DNA of 64,000 nt from an uncultured Piscinibacter sp. (GTDB taxonomy: Bacteria > Pseudomonadota > Gammaproteobacteria > Burkholderiales > Burkholderiaceae_C): positions 496,001 through 560,000 of the forward strand of contig NZ_CALFYO010000019.1 of the NCBI RefSeq assembly GCF_937952055.1, given 5' to 3'. Position numbers and translations under genes: made by a program. The notes beneath the pieces are model-generated. The model was not told where the DNA came from. It made no database searches and saw only the letters and a list, made by a program, of their open reading frames with translations. This document shows positions 8,496 to 16,198 of the stretch, piece after piece; positions within the stretch are counted from its first letter, which is position 1; each line of letters begins with the position of its first letter.

Positions 8496-9176
8496 ATGAC
8501 GCCTGCCGACTGGAGCGCCATCCGGCTCACCGCGCAACTGGCCGCGGTCAGCACGCTGCTGCTGCTGATCGTCGGCACGCCGCTGGCGTGGTGGCTGGCC
8601 GGCACGCGCTCGCGTCTGAAGCCGGTGTGGGCCGCGCTGGTGGCCATGCCGCTGGTGCTGCCGCCGACCGTGATCGGCTTCTACCTGCTGCTGCTGATGG
8701 GGCCGCAGGGTCCGGTGGGGCAGTTCACGCAGTGGCTCGGCCTCGGCCGCCTGCCGTTCACCTTCGCCGGGCTGGTGGTGGCCTCGGTGATCTACTCGCT
8801 GCCCTTCGTCGTGCAGCCGCTGCAGCAGGCCTTCGAGGCGATTCCGCCGCGCACGCTGGAGGCGGCGGCCACGCTGCGCGCGAGCCCGTGGGATCGCTTC
8901 TTCAGTGTCGCGGTGCCGCTGGCCCGGCCCGGCTTCGTGACGGCCAGCGTGCTCGGCTTCGCGCACACCGTCGGCGAGTTCGGCGTGGTGCTGATGATCG
9001 GCGGCAACATCCCCGACAAGACCCGCGTGCTCTCGGTGGCGATCTACGACCACGTCGAGGCCACCGAGTTCGCCGATGCGCACCGCCTCGCCGCCGGCAT
9101 GGTGGCATTCGCGCTGGTGGTGCTGGTCACGCTGTACGTGGTGAACCGGCCCCGGGCCGGGGAGAGCCGCGCATGA
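8496..9176 (+). CDS. modB: Molybdate ABC transporter permease ModB
   Basis: 226 residues with five or six transmembrane segments. The PLVLPPTVIGFYLL segment and the inner-membrane EAA-type coupling loop (EAAATLRASPWDRFFSVAVPLARPG) identify ModB. It forms the membrane channel with ModC. It starts three bases after the modA stop and its last codons overlap the modC ATG by four bases. Confidence 0.97.
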   Translation: MTPADWSAIRLTAQLAAVSTLLLLIVGTPLAWWLAGTRSRLKPVWAALVAMPLVLPPTVIGFYLLLLMGPQGPVGQFTQWLGLGRLPFTFAGLVVASVIYSLPFVVQPLQQAFEAIPPRTLEAAATLRASPWDRFFSVAVPLARPGFVTASVLGFAHTVGEFGVVLMIGGNIPDKTRVLSVAIYDHVEATEFADAHRLAAGMVAFALVVLVTLYVVNRPRAGESRA

Positions 9177-10249
9177 TCGAGGCCCGCCTGCGCCTGCCGC
9201 GCCGCGGCTTCACGCTCGACGTGGCGCTGAACCTTCCTGCGCACGGCGTCAGCGCGCTGTTCGGTCCGTCCGGCTGCGGCAAGACCACGGTGCTGCGCGC
9301 ACTGGCCGGGCTGGAGCGCGCGCAGGGCCGTGTCGCGCTCGGCGGCACGGTCTGGCAGGACGACGCGCAGCCGTGCTTCGTGCCCACGCATCGGCGCCCG
9401 CTCGGCTACGTGATCCAGGAATCCGCGCTGTTCCCGCACCTGGACGTGCGGCGCAACCTCGCCTATGGGCTGAATCGAATCCCGGCCGTCGAGCGCCGCA
9501 TTGCGCTCGACCAGGTGGTGGACCTGCTCGGTATTGCCCACCTGCTGGATCGCCGGCCCGACACGCTGTCCGGCGGCGAGCGCCAGCGCGTGGCGATCGC
9601 CCGTGCGCTGGCCACCAGCCCCCGCCTGCTGCTGATGGACGAGCCGCTGGCCGCGCTGGACGCGCAGCGCAAGGCCGAAGTGCTGCCCTACCTCGACCGG
9701 CTGCACGAGGAACTGGGCATCCCGGTGGTCTACGTCAGCCACTCGATCGACGAGGTGGCGCGTCTGGCCGACCACCTGGTGATCTTGGAGGCCGGCCGCG
9801 TGCTCGCGGACGGCCCGCTGCCCGACATGCTGGCGCGGCTGGACCTGCCGGTGGCCTTCGGCGACGACGCCGGCGTGGTGCTCGATGCGACGATCGGCGA
9901 GCGCGATGCACGCTGGCAGCTGGTGCGGCTCGACGTCGATGGCGAGGCCTGCCGGCTGTGGACGCGCGACCAGGGTCTGCCGGTCGGCCGGCGCGTGCGC
10001 CTGCGCGTGCTGGCGCGCGACGTCAGCTTGACGCGCACGCCGCAGACCGGCACCAGCATCGGCAACCAGCTGCGCGGCACCATCGAGGCGATCGCCGACG
10101 ACGCGCACCCGGCGCTGGCGCTGGTGCGCGTGCGCGTCGGCGCCGCGCCGGTCGTGGCACGGCTGACGCGGCGCTCCGCCCATGCGCTCGAACTCGCCGT
10201 CGGCATGCCGGTGTGGGCGCAGGTGAAGACCGTGGCGCTGATGGAATGA
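9173..10249 (+). CDS. modC: Molybdate ABC transporter ATPase ModC
   Basis: 358 residues. The N-terminal nucleotide-binding domain has Walker A GPSGCGKTT (about 34-42), Q-loop, signature LSGGERQR and Walker B LLLMDEPLAALD. The C-terminal 70 residues form a MOP/TOBE molybdate-binding domain (GTSIGNQLRGTIEAI) that allows trans-inhibition by molybdate in this family. The ATG overlaps modB, and the TGA overlaps the modE ATG, so modBCE is translationally coupled. Confidence 0.97.
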   Translation: MIEARLRLPRRGFTLDVALNLPAHGVSALFGPSGCGKTTVLRALAGLERAQGRVALGGTVWQDDAQPCFVPTHRRPLGYVIQESALFPHLDVRRNLAYGLNRIPAVERRIALDQVVDLLGIAHLLDRRPDTLSGGERQRVAIARALATSPRLLLMDEPLAALDAQRKAEVLPYLDRLHEELGIPVVYVSHSIDEVARLADHLVILEAGRVLADGPLPDMLARLDLPVAFGDDAGVVLDATIGERDARWQLVRLDVDGEACRLWTRDQGLPVGRRVRLRVLARDVSLTRTPQTGTSIGNQLRGTIEAIADDAHPALALVRVRVGAAPVVARLTRRSAHALELAVGMPVWAQVKTVALME

Positions 10250-11034
10250 GCGGCGACCTGCTCAGTGGCGAACTGCGCCTGGCCGGCCGGCTCGACGCGC
10301 GCTTCTTCGCGCTGCTCGAGGCGCTGGACGCCACCGGCTCGATCAACAAGGCCGCGCGCACCGCGGGCCTCAGCTACAAGGGCGCGTGGCTGCTGCTGGA
10401 GACCGCCTGCAACCTCGCCAACGAGCCGCTGCTCGAGACCGTCACCGGCGGCGCCGGTGGCGGCGGCACGCAGCTCACCGTCGCCGCGCGAGGCCTGCTC
10501 GGCGCCTGGCGCACGCTGCAGGACGAACACCGCGAGTTCCTGCGCGCCCAGGAGGCGCGCCTCGCCCAACTGCCGGCCCTCAGCGGGCTGCTTCGGAGAA
10601 TGGCCATGAAGACCACCGCACGCAACCAGTTCGCCGGCACCGTCAAGGCGATCGAGCTCGGGCCGGTCTCGGCCACCGTGGTGATCGCGCTGAAGAGCGG
10701 CGACGAGATCACCGCGACGATGACCGCGGCCGCCGCGCAGCGCCTGAAGCTGAAGAAGGGCAAGGAAGCGCTGGCGCTGATCAAGGCCTCGGCGGTGGTG
10801 CTGGTGACCGACTTCGCCGGCTGGCAGCTGTCGGCACGCAACCAGCTCGCCGGCACCGTCTCGCGCATCGAGCGGGGTGCGGTGTCGTCGCTGGTCATCC
10901 TCACCCTGCCCGGCGGCGCCACGCTGACCGCCAGCGTCACCAACGAGGGCGTGGAGGCGCTGGACCTGAAGGTCGGCGCGGCGGCGACCGCGGTGTTCAA
11001 GGCGTACGCGGTGATGGTGGCGGCACAGCCCTGA
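10246..11034 (+). CDS. modE: Molybdate-responsive transcriptional regulator ModE
   Basis: 262 residues. The N-terminal winged helix has the ModE signature (FFALLEALDATGSINKAARTAGLSYKGAWLL) and is followed by two tandem MOP (molbindin) domains, about residues 124-190 and 198-260, each beginning ARNQ-x-AGTV. The dimer binds molybdate and then the Mo-box at 7633-7656. It lies at the 3' end of the transporter operon it controls, giving simple negative feedback. In diazotrophs ModE can also tune nif and alternative nitrogenase genes; that is not tested here. Confidence 0.96.
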   Translation: MSGDLLSGELRLAGRLDARFFALLEALDATGSINKAARTAGLSYKGAWLLLETACNLANEPLLETVTGGAGGGGTQLTVAARGLLGAWRTLQDEHREFLRAQEARLAQLPALSGLLRRMAMKTTARNQFAGTVKAIELGPVSATVVIALKSGDEITATMTAAAAQRLKLKKGKEALALIKASAVVLVTDFAGWQLSARNQLAGTVSRIERGAVSSLVILTLPGGATLTASVTNEGVEALDLKVGAAATAVFKAYAVMVAAQP

Positions 11035-11052
11035 TCGCCGGCGCAGCAGGCG

Positions 11053-11068
11053 CGTCGCACTCCCGACA
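11053..11068. promoter_or_regulatory. Near-consensus NifA site upstream of iscS
   Basis: CGTCGCACTCCCGACA fits TGT-N10-ACA except for CGT in the left half-site (read on the minus strand it is TGT-N10-ACG). It is about 105 bp upstream of the -24 element, a normal enhancer distance. Confidence 0.45.
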
Positions 11069-11171
11069 AAGTCGACAAGCGTCGCCTTCCGACGCTCGCC
11101 GAGGCCGCGGCACGCGACCGCGACGACGCGCCAAGTGACTGATCCGCCGGCCTTTTTCGACCAGGCCGCGG

Positions 11172-11187
11172 TTGGCACGCTCCATGC
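11172..11187 (+). promoter_or_regulatory. Sigma-54 promoter of the isc-type operon
   Basis: TTGGCACGCTCCATGC matches the -24/-12 consensus almost perfectly (TTGGCACG-N4 then ATGC; GG and GC ten bases apart). It ends 38 bp before the iscS ATG. Together with the island position this puts the Fe-S assembly genes under NifA/RpoN control. Confidence 0.82.
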
Positions 11188-11225
11188 GAAAGAGTGCTCC
11201 AGACGCACCCGCCGGAGCGAGCCCC

Positions 11226-12446
11226 ATGGACCTGCCGACCGCCAAGCCGATCTACCTGGACTACGCCGCCACCACGCCGGTGGATCCGCGCGTCGTGCAG
11301 CAGATGCTGCCCTTCCTCTACGAGCAGTTCGGCAACCCGGCCTCGCGCAGCCACGCCTACGGCTGGGCCGCGGAGGAGGCGGTGGAGATCGCCCGCGAGC
11401 AGGTCGCCGCGCTGATCGGCGCCGACCCGCGCGAAATCGTCTGGACCTCCGGCGCCACCGAGTCGAACAACCTCGCCATCAAGGGCGCGGCGCAGTTCCA
11501 CCGGGGCAGGGGCAGGCACCTGATCACGCTGAAGACCGAGCACAAGGCGGTGCTCGACACGATGCGTGAACTCGAACGCGAAGGCTTCGAGGTCAGCTAC
11601 CTCGACGTGATGGGCAACGGTCTCGTGGACCTCGAGGTGTTGAAGGCGGCGCTGCGGCCCGACACCATCCTGGTGTCGGTCATGTACGTGAACAACGAGA
11701 TCGGCGTGATCCAGGACATCCCGGCCATCGGCGCGCTGTGCCGCGCGCGCGGCATCCTGCTGCACGTCGATGCGGCGCAGGCCAGCGGCAAGCTGGCGAT
11801 CGACCTGAGCGCCTTGCCGGTCGACCTGATGAGCCTGTCGGCGCACAAGACCTACGGCCCCAAGGGCATCGGCGCGCTGTATGTGCGCCGCAAGCCGCGG
11901 GTGCGCATCGAGGCGCAGATCCACGGCGGTGGCCACGAGCGCGGCATGCGCTCGGGCACGCTGCCCACCCACCAGATCGTCGGCATGGGCGAGGCCTACC
12001 GGCTGGCGCGCGAGGCGATGGGCAGCGAGAACGAGCGCATCCGGTCCTTGCGCGACCGGCTGCTCGCCGGGCTGCAGTGCATTCCCGAGGTGCGCATCAA
12101 CGGTGACCTGGAGCGGCGCGTGCCGCACAACCTGAACATCAGCTTCCGGTTCGTCGAGGGCGAGTCGCTGCTGATGGGCATGAAGGGCATCGCGGTGTCG
12201 TCGGGCTCGGCCTGCACCTCGGCCAGCCTGGAGCCGAGCTACGTGCTGCGCGCGCTCGGCCTGTCCGACGAGATCGCACACAGCTCGATCCGCTTCTCGG
12301 TGGGCCGCTTCACCACCGAGACCGAGATCGACCGCGCCGTCGCACAGGTCCAGGGCACGGTCGAGCGGCTGCGATCGCTCAGCCCGCTGTGGGACATGCA
12401 CCAGGCCGGCATCGATCTGGCGTCCATCCAGTGGGCCGAACACTGA
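11226..12446 (+). CDS. iscS: Cysteine desulfurase, IscS type
   Basis: 406 residues; PLP enzyme that mobilises sulfur from cysteine as a persulfide for Fe-S assembly. Key parts are IYLDYAATTPVDPRV, TSGATESNN, TEHKAVLD, the PLP lysine in LSAHKTYGPKG, GGHERGMRSGTLPT and the persulfide-forming cysteine in SSGSACTSASLEPSYVL. The C-terminal SPLWDMHQAGIDLASIQW tail is typical of IscS and absent in NifS, so despite the nif location this is an IscS-class enzyme. It leads an operon with iscU, two A-type proteins, hscA and fdx. Confidence 0.93.
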   Translation: MDLPTAKPIYLDYAATTPVDPRVVQQMLPFLYEQFGNPASRSHAYGWAAEEAVEIAREQVAALIGADPREIVWTSGATESNNLAIKGAAQFHRGRGRHLITLKTEHKAVLDTMRELEREGFEVSYLDVMGNGLVDLEVLKAALRPDTILVSVMYVNNEIGVIQDIPAIGALCRARGILLHVDAAQASGKLAIDLSALPVDLMSLSAHKTYGPKGIGALYVRRKPRVRIEAQIHGGGHERGMRSGTLPTHQIVGMGEAYRLAREAMGSENERIRSLRDRLLAGLQCIPEVRINGDLERRVPHNLNISFRFVEGESLLMGMKGIAVSSGSACTSASLEPSYVLRALGLSDEIAHSSIRFSVGRFTTETEIDRAVAQVQGTVERLRSLSPLWDMHQAGIDLASIQWAEH

Positions 12447-12465
12447 CCAGCAAGGGAACGACACC

Positions 12466-12894
12466 ATGGCATACAGCGACAGGGTCATCGACCACTACGA
12501 GAACCCGCGCAACGTCGGCGGCTTCGACGGCAGCGACGGCGAGGTCGGTACCGGCATGGTCGGCGCGCCGGCCTGCGGCGACGTGATGAAGCTGCAGATC
12601 AAGGTCAACCCGGCCACCGGCGTGATCGAGGACGCCAAGTTCAAGACTTACGGCTGCGGCTCGGCGATCGCCTCGAGCTCGCTGGTCACCGAGTGGGTCA
12701 AGGGCAAGACGCTGGACCAGGCGCTGGCGATCAAGAACACCGCCATTGCCGAGGAACTGGCGCTGCCGCCGGTGAAGATCCACTGCTCGATTCTCGCCGA
12801 GGACGCGATCAAGGCCGCGGTGTCCGACTACCGCGCGCGCCACGACGCGGCGCTCGAACAACCCGCCTGTGCGCCTGTCGCGAAGGCGGCCTGA
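12466..12894 (+). CDS. iscU: Fe-S cluster assembly scaffold IscU
   Basis: 142 residues. Scaffold cysteines lie in GAPACGDVMKLQI (about 37), KTYGCGSAIASSS (about 64) and KIHCSILAEDA (about 107), and the LPPVK motif recognised by the HscA chaperone is present as LALPPVKIHCS. The protein is about 14 residues longer than E. coli IscU owing to an alanine-rich tail. There is no NifU-type C-terminal thioredoxin-like domain, so it is IscU-like and not full NifU. It lies 19 bp after iscS. Confidence 0.95.
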   Translation: MAYSDRVIDHYENPRNVGGFDGSDGEVGTGMVGAPACGDVMKLQIKVNPATGVIEDAKFKTYGCGSAIASSSLVTEWVKGKTLDQALAIKNTAIAEELALPPVKIHCSILAEDAIKAAVSDYRARHDAALEQPACAPVAKAA

Positions 12895-12918
12895 GTCTTC
12901 CACGTCAAGGAGAACCGA

Positions 12919-13347
12919 ATGTCCGCCTGCCAATCCCAGCCCGGTGCCGGCTCGTCCTGCGCCACCTCCAACCCGCTGGCCGCCGGCAGCTTCGTGCCGC
13001 CGGTGCTGCCCGAAGGCGCGTCGCCGCTGAACATCAGCGACAGCGTGGTCGGCAAGGTCGCCGAGATGCTCGCCGAAGAGGGCGACCCGGCGCTGCAACT
13101 GCGCATCTTCGTCACCGGCGGCGGCTGCTCCGGCTTCCAGTACGGCTTCGCCTTCGACGACGAGAAGAAGGACGACGACGTCCGCGTCGAGCGCGGCCCG
13201 ATCACCGTGGTCGTCGACGCGATGAGCCTGCAGTACCTGATGGGTGCGGAGATCGACTACGAGGACAACCTGGAAGGCGCGCGCTTCGTGATTCGCAACC
13301 CGAACGCGGCCAGCACCTGCGGCTGCGGCAGCTCGTTCTCGGTCTGA
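12919..13347 (+). CDS. A-type Fe-S carrier, ErpA-like with N-terminal extension
   Basis: 142 residues. The HesB/IscA fold begins near residue 38 (LNISDSVVGKVAEMLAEEG) and carries the three ligand cysteines: GGGCSGFQYGF and the C-terminal CGCGSSFSV. The FQYGFAFDDEKKDDD stretch is ErpA-like. About 35 extra N-terminal residues contain two cysteines (CQSQPGAGSSC), a feature not usual for ErpA. It delivers clusters from IscU to apo-proteins. It is one of two A-type genes side by side. Confidence 0.88.
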   Translation: MSACQSQPGAGSSCATSNPLAAGSFVPPVLPEGASPLNISDSVVGKVAEMLAEEGDPALQLRIFVTGGGCSGFQYGFAFDDEKKDDDVRVERGPITVVVDAMSLQYLMGAEIDYEDNLEGARFVIRNPNAASTCGCGSSFSV

Positions 13348-13358
13348 AGGAGCCCGCC

Positions 13359-13682
13359 ATGTCGCTCTCCGTGACCCCCAAGGCCGCCACGCAGATCCGC
13401 AAGGCCATCGACAAGCGCGGCGGCGGCGTCGGCCTGCGCGTGGCGATCAAGACCAGCGGCTGCTCGGGCTACGCCTATGCGCTGGAGTTCGCCGACGCGA
13501 TCGGCAGCGAGGACCTGACGTTCGAGAGCGAGGGCGTGCAACTGCTCGTCGACGCCAAGAGCCTGGCGATGATCGACGGCACGCAGCTCGACTGGGTGCG
13601 CGAAGGCCTCAACGAAGGCTTCAAGTTCAACAACCCGAACGCCAGCGCCACCTGCGGCTGCGGCGAGAGCTTCGCCGTCTAG
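13359..13682 (+). CDS. iscA: A-type Fe-S carrier IscA
   Basis: 107 residues, normal IscA length. Ligand cysteines are in KTSGCSGYAYALEF (about 35) and the terminal TCGCGESFAV. The VDAKSLAMIDGTQLDWV block is characteristic of IscA and not of ErpA. It starts 11 bp after the previous gene behind a GAAGGAG ribosome-binding site and precedes hscA, the usual isc gene order except that hscB is missing. Confidence 0.93.
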   Translation: MSLSVTPKAATQIRKAIDKRGGGVGLRVAIKTSGCSGYAYALEFADAIGSEDLTFESEGVQLLVDAKSLAMIDGTQLDWVREGLNEGFKFNNPNASATCGCGESFAV

Positions 13683-13697
13683 GCCGCGGAGAAGTCA

Positions 13698-15605
13698 ATG
13701 GCCCTGCTGCAGATCGCCGAACCGGGCCGCGCCGCAGCGCCGCACCAGCACCGGCTGGCCGTCGGCATCGACCTGGGCACGACCAACTCGCTGGTGGCGA
13801 CGGTGCGCAGTGCCGTGCCCACGGTGCTGGCCGACGCGCGTGGCCGGATGCTGCTGCCCTCGGTGGTGCACTACGGCGAGGAAGACGTCGTGCGTGTCGG
13901 CGACGACGCGCGCGAATGCGCCGCCGAGGATCCGGCCAACACCATTGCGTCCGCGAAAAGGCTGATCGGCCGCTCGCTCGCCGACGTCAACGCCGAGGGC
14001 TTCCCGTACGCCGTCGTCGCGATGTCCGACAGCGCCGTCGGCGTGCGCACGCGGCACGGCCTGAAGAGCCCGGTGGAGGTGGGTGCGGAGGTGCTGCGCG
14101 CGCTGCGCGAGCGCGCCGAAGCCGCGCTCGGCGGCATGCTGGCGGGCGCGGTGATCACCGTGCCGGCCTACTTCGACGACGCACAACGCCAGGCCACCAA
14201 GGACGCTGCCGCGAAGGCCGGCCTGACCGTGCTGCGACTGCTCAACGAGCCGACCGCCGCGGCGGTGGCGTACGGACTGGACCATGCCGAGGAAGGCCTC
14301 TACGTCGTCTACGACCTCGGCGGCGGCACCTTCGACGTCTCCATCCTGCGCCTGATGCGCGGCGTCTTCGAGGTCGTCGCCACCAGCGGCGATGCGCGGC
14401 TCGGCGGCGACGACTTCGACCACCGCCTGGCCGCCTGGTTCGCCGCGGCCACCGGCGGCGGCTGGGGCGCGCTGGACATCGGCGCGCTGCACGCCGCGGC
14501 GCGCGCGGCCAAGGAAGCGCTGACCGACCGGCTCGAGGTGAGCATGCAATGCCGCCGCGCCGACGGCACGCTGGAGTCGCAAACCGTCGACCGCACGCTG
14601 TTCGACGACCTGACGCAGGACCTCGTCGAGCGCACGCTCGGCCCGGTCAAGCGCGCGTTGCGCGACGCCAGGCTCAAGCCGGCCGACGTGAACGGCGTGG
14701 TGCTCGTCGGCGGCTCGACGCGCATGCCGCAGGTGCGCGCCGCGGTGAAACGCCTGCTCGGCCACGAGCCCTTCACCGGCATCGACCCCGACCAGGCCGT
14801 CGCTCTGGGTGCGGCCATCCAGGCCGACCAGCTGGCCGGCAACCGCGCCAGCGGCGACGAACTGCTGCTGCTCGACGTCAGCCCGCTGTCGCTGGGGCTG
14901 GAGACCATGGGCGGGCTGGTCGAGAAGATCATCCCGCGCAACAGCAGCATCCCGACCGCGCGGGCGCAGGAATTCACCACCTTCAAGGACGGCCAGACGG
15001 CCATGGCGCTGCACGTGGTGCAGGGCGAACGCGAGCTGGTGGCCGAATGCCGCTCGCTGGCGCGCTTCACGCTGCGCGGCATCCCGCCGATGGTGGCGGG
15101 TGCGGCGCGCATCCGCGTGACGTTCCAGATCGATGCCGACGGCCTGCTGTCGGTCAGCGCGGTCGAGCAGAACAGCGGCGTGCACGCGCAGGTGGAGGTC
15201 AAGCCGAGCTACGGCCTGGCACAGGATGCCGTGGCCGGCATGCTGATGGAGGCGATCGGCAGCGCCGAGGCCGACGCGGCGGCGCGCATGCTGCGCGAAG
15301 CCGAGGTCGACGCGCGTCGCCTGCACGACGCCACCGAGGCCGCACTGCACGAGGACGGCAACCAGTTGCTGCAGCCGCGCGAGCAGTTCGAGATCCTCAC
15401 TGCGATGCAGGCGGTGGCCGACCTGCTCGAGCAATGCGCCGAAGGCGAAGGCAGCTCGCTCGCCGAGCACAGGAGCCTGCGCGCCGCGCTGCGCGACGCC
15501 ACCGAGGCGCTGAACCGTGCCACCACGCCGTTCGCTGGCAAACGCATGGATGCGCGCGTGCGCCAGGCCTTGTCGGGCCAGCGCATCGACCAGCTCGCCG
15601 CATGA
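13698..15605 (+). CDS. hscA: Fe-S assembly Hsp70 chaperone HscA
   Basis: 635 residues. The ATPase domain (about 1-385) shows VGIDLGTTNSLVATV, VITVPAYFDDAQRQATKDAA, LRLLNEPTAAAVAYG, YDLGGGTFDVSIL and VVLVGGSTRMPQVR. The substrate-binding domain begins near DVSPLSLGLETMGG, the HscA-type sequence. It releases clusters from IscU by ATP-driven binding to the LPPVK loop. Its usual J-domain partner HscB is not encoded next to it. Start ATG has GGAGAAG upstream. Confidence 0.95.
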   Translation: MALLQIAEPGRAAAPHQHRLAVGIDLGTTNSLVATVRSAVPTVLADARGRMLLPSVVHYGEEDVVRVGDDARECAAEDPANTIASAKRLIGRSLADVNAEGFPYAVVAMSDSAVGVRTRHGLKSPVEVGAEVLRALRERAEAALGGMLAGAVITVPAYFDDAQRQATKDAAAKAGLTVLRLLNEPTAAAVAYGLDHAEEGLYVVYDLGGGTFDVSILRLMRGVFEVVATSGDARLGGDDFDHRLAAWFAAATGGGWGALDIGALHAAARAAKEALTDRLEVSMQCRRADGTLESQTVDRTLFDDLTQDLVERTLGPVKRALRDARLKPADVNGVVLVGGSTRMPQVRAAVKRLLGHEPFTGIDPDQAVALGAAIQADQLAGNRASGDELLLLDVSPLSLGLETMGGLVEKIIPRNSSIPTARAQEFTTFKDGQTAMALHVVQGERELVAECRSLARFTLRGIPPMVAGAARIRVTFQIDADGLLSVSAVEQNSGVHAQVEVKPSYGLAQDAVAGMLMEAIGSAEADAAARMLREAEVDARRLHDATEAALHEDGNQLLQPREQFEILTAMQAVADLLEQCAEGEGSSLAEHRSLRAALRDATEALNRATTPFAGKRMDARVRQALSGQRIDQLAA

Positions 15606-15660
15606 GCCAGACCGTGCCAGTCCATTGCGCGCGGGCCGGGCGCCGGGTCGCTCCCGAGCC

Positions 15661-15687
15661 GGCCCGCATCCCCTCGCGGGATGGGCC
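15661..15687 (+). repeat. Hairpin in the hscA-fdx gap
   Basis: GGCC-CG-CATCCC pairs with GGGATG-GGCC around a CTCGC loop, within the only sizeable gap (109 bp) of this operon. It resembles an intergenic GC-rich repeat more than a terminator, since fdx follows and no T-run is present. No remnant of hscB is visible in the gap. Confidence 0.4.
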
Positions 15688-15714
15688 GCGGTACGCCGCG
15701 GACGAGGGGGGGTC

Positions 15715-16050
15715 ATGACGCACGTGCGCGTGATGCCGCACGCGGAGCTGTGTCCCGACGGTCTCGCGTTCGAAGCGCGGCAGGGCCGCAAGCTCGTCGA
15801 CGAACTGCTCGCGCACGGCATCGCGATCGAGCACGCCTGCGAGAAGGTCTGTGCCTGTGCGACCTGCCATGTGCATGTGCGCGGCGGTGCCGAGATGATC
15901 GCGCCGCCCGACGACGAAGAGGAAGACCAGCTCGACGACGCCTGGGGCCTGGACGCACAGTCACGCCTGTCGTGCTGCGTGCGCGTGAAGGGCGACGAGC
16001 TGGTGATCGAGCTGCCGAAGTTCTCGCGCAATCACGCGCGCGAGAAGTAG
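15715..16050 (+). CDS. fdx: [2Fe-2S] ferredoxin of ISC type
   Basis: 111 residues of the adrenodoxin/IscFdx class. Ligands are in HACEKVCACATCHVHV (C-x5-C-x2-C) with the last cysteine in RLSCCVRV. The acidic EEEDQLDDAWGL helix is the partner-binding helix of this class. It supplies electrons for cluster formation on IscU. I chose the ATG at 15715 (MTHVRVMPHAELC), which lies just after a G-rich stretch; the open frame upstream is low-complexity. Confidence 0.93.
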   Translation: MTHVRVMPHAELCPDGLAFEARQGRKLVDELLAHGIAIEHACEKVCACATCHVHVRGGAEMIAPPDDEEEDQLDDAWGLDAQSRLSCCVRVKGDELVIELPKFSRNHAREK

Positions 16051-16058
16051 CCGCGCCC

Positions 16059-16074
16059 TGTCGGCAATCCGACA
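16059..16074. promoter_or_regulatory. NifA upstream activator sequence of nifV
   Basis: TGTCGGCAATCCGACA is an exact TGT-N10-ACA site and nearly a full palindrome (TGTCGG...CCGACA). It lies about 80 bp upstream of the -24 element at 16154, the textbook distance for NifA. Confidence 0.85.
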
Positions 16075-16151
16075 AAGGGCACAGCCGCCGCGCGGCCCCG
16101 TTCGAAACCGAAAAGCTCATGCAGATCAAGCACTTGGGCGGCGAGCAGAAC

Positions 16152-16167
16152 GTGGCACAGCGCTTGC
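16152..16167 (+). promoter_or_regulatory. Sigma-54 promoter of nifV-nifW-fixABCX
   Basis: GTGGCACAGCGCTTGC has TGGCAC and TTGC with GG and GC ten bases apart, an excellent RpoN match. It ends 31 bp before the nifV ATG. Confidence 0.88.
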
Positions 16168-16198
16168 GTTGAAGCGATCGTCAACGCCTGGAGCCGAC

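Noticed and set aside
15606..15714. Possible hscB remnant between hscA and fdx
   Set aside because: No HPD motif or J-domain helices in any frame; too short.
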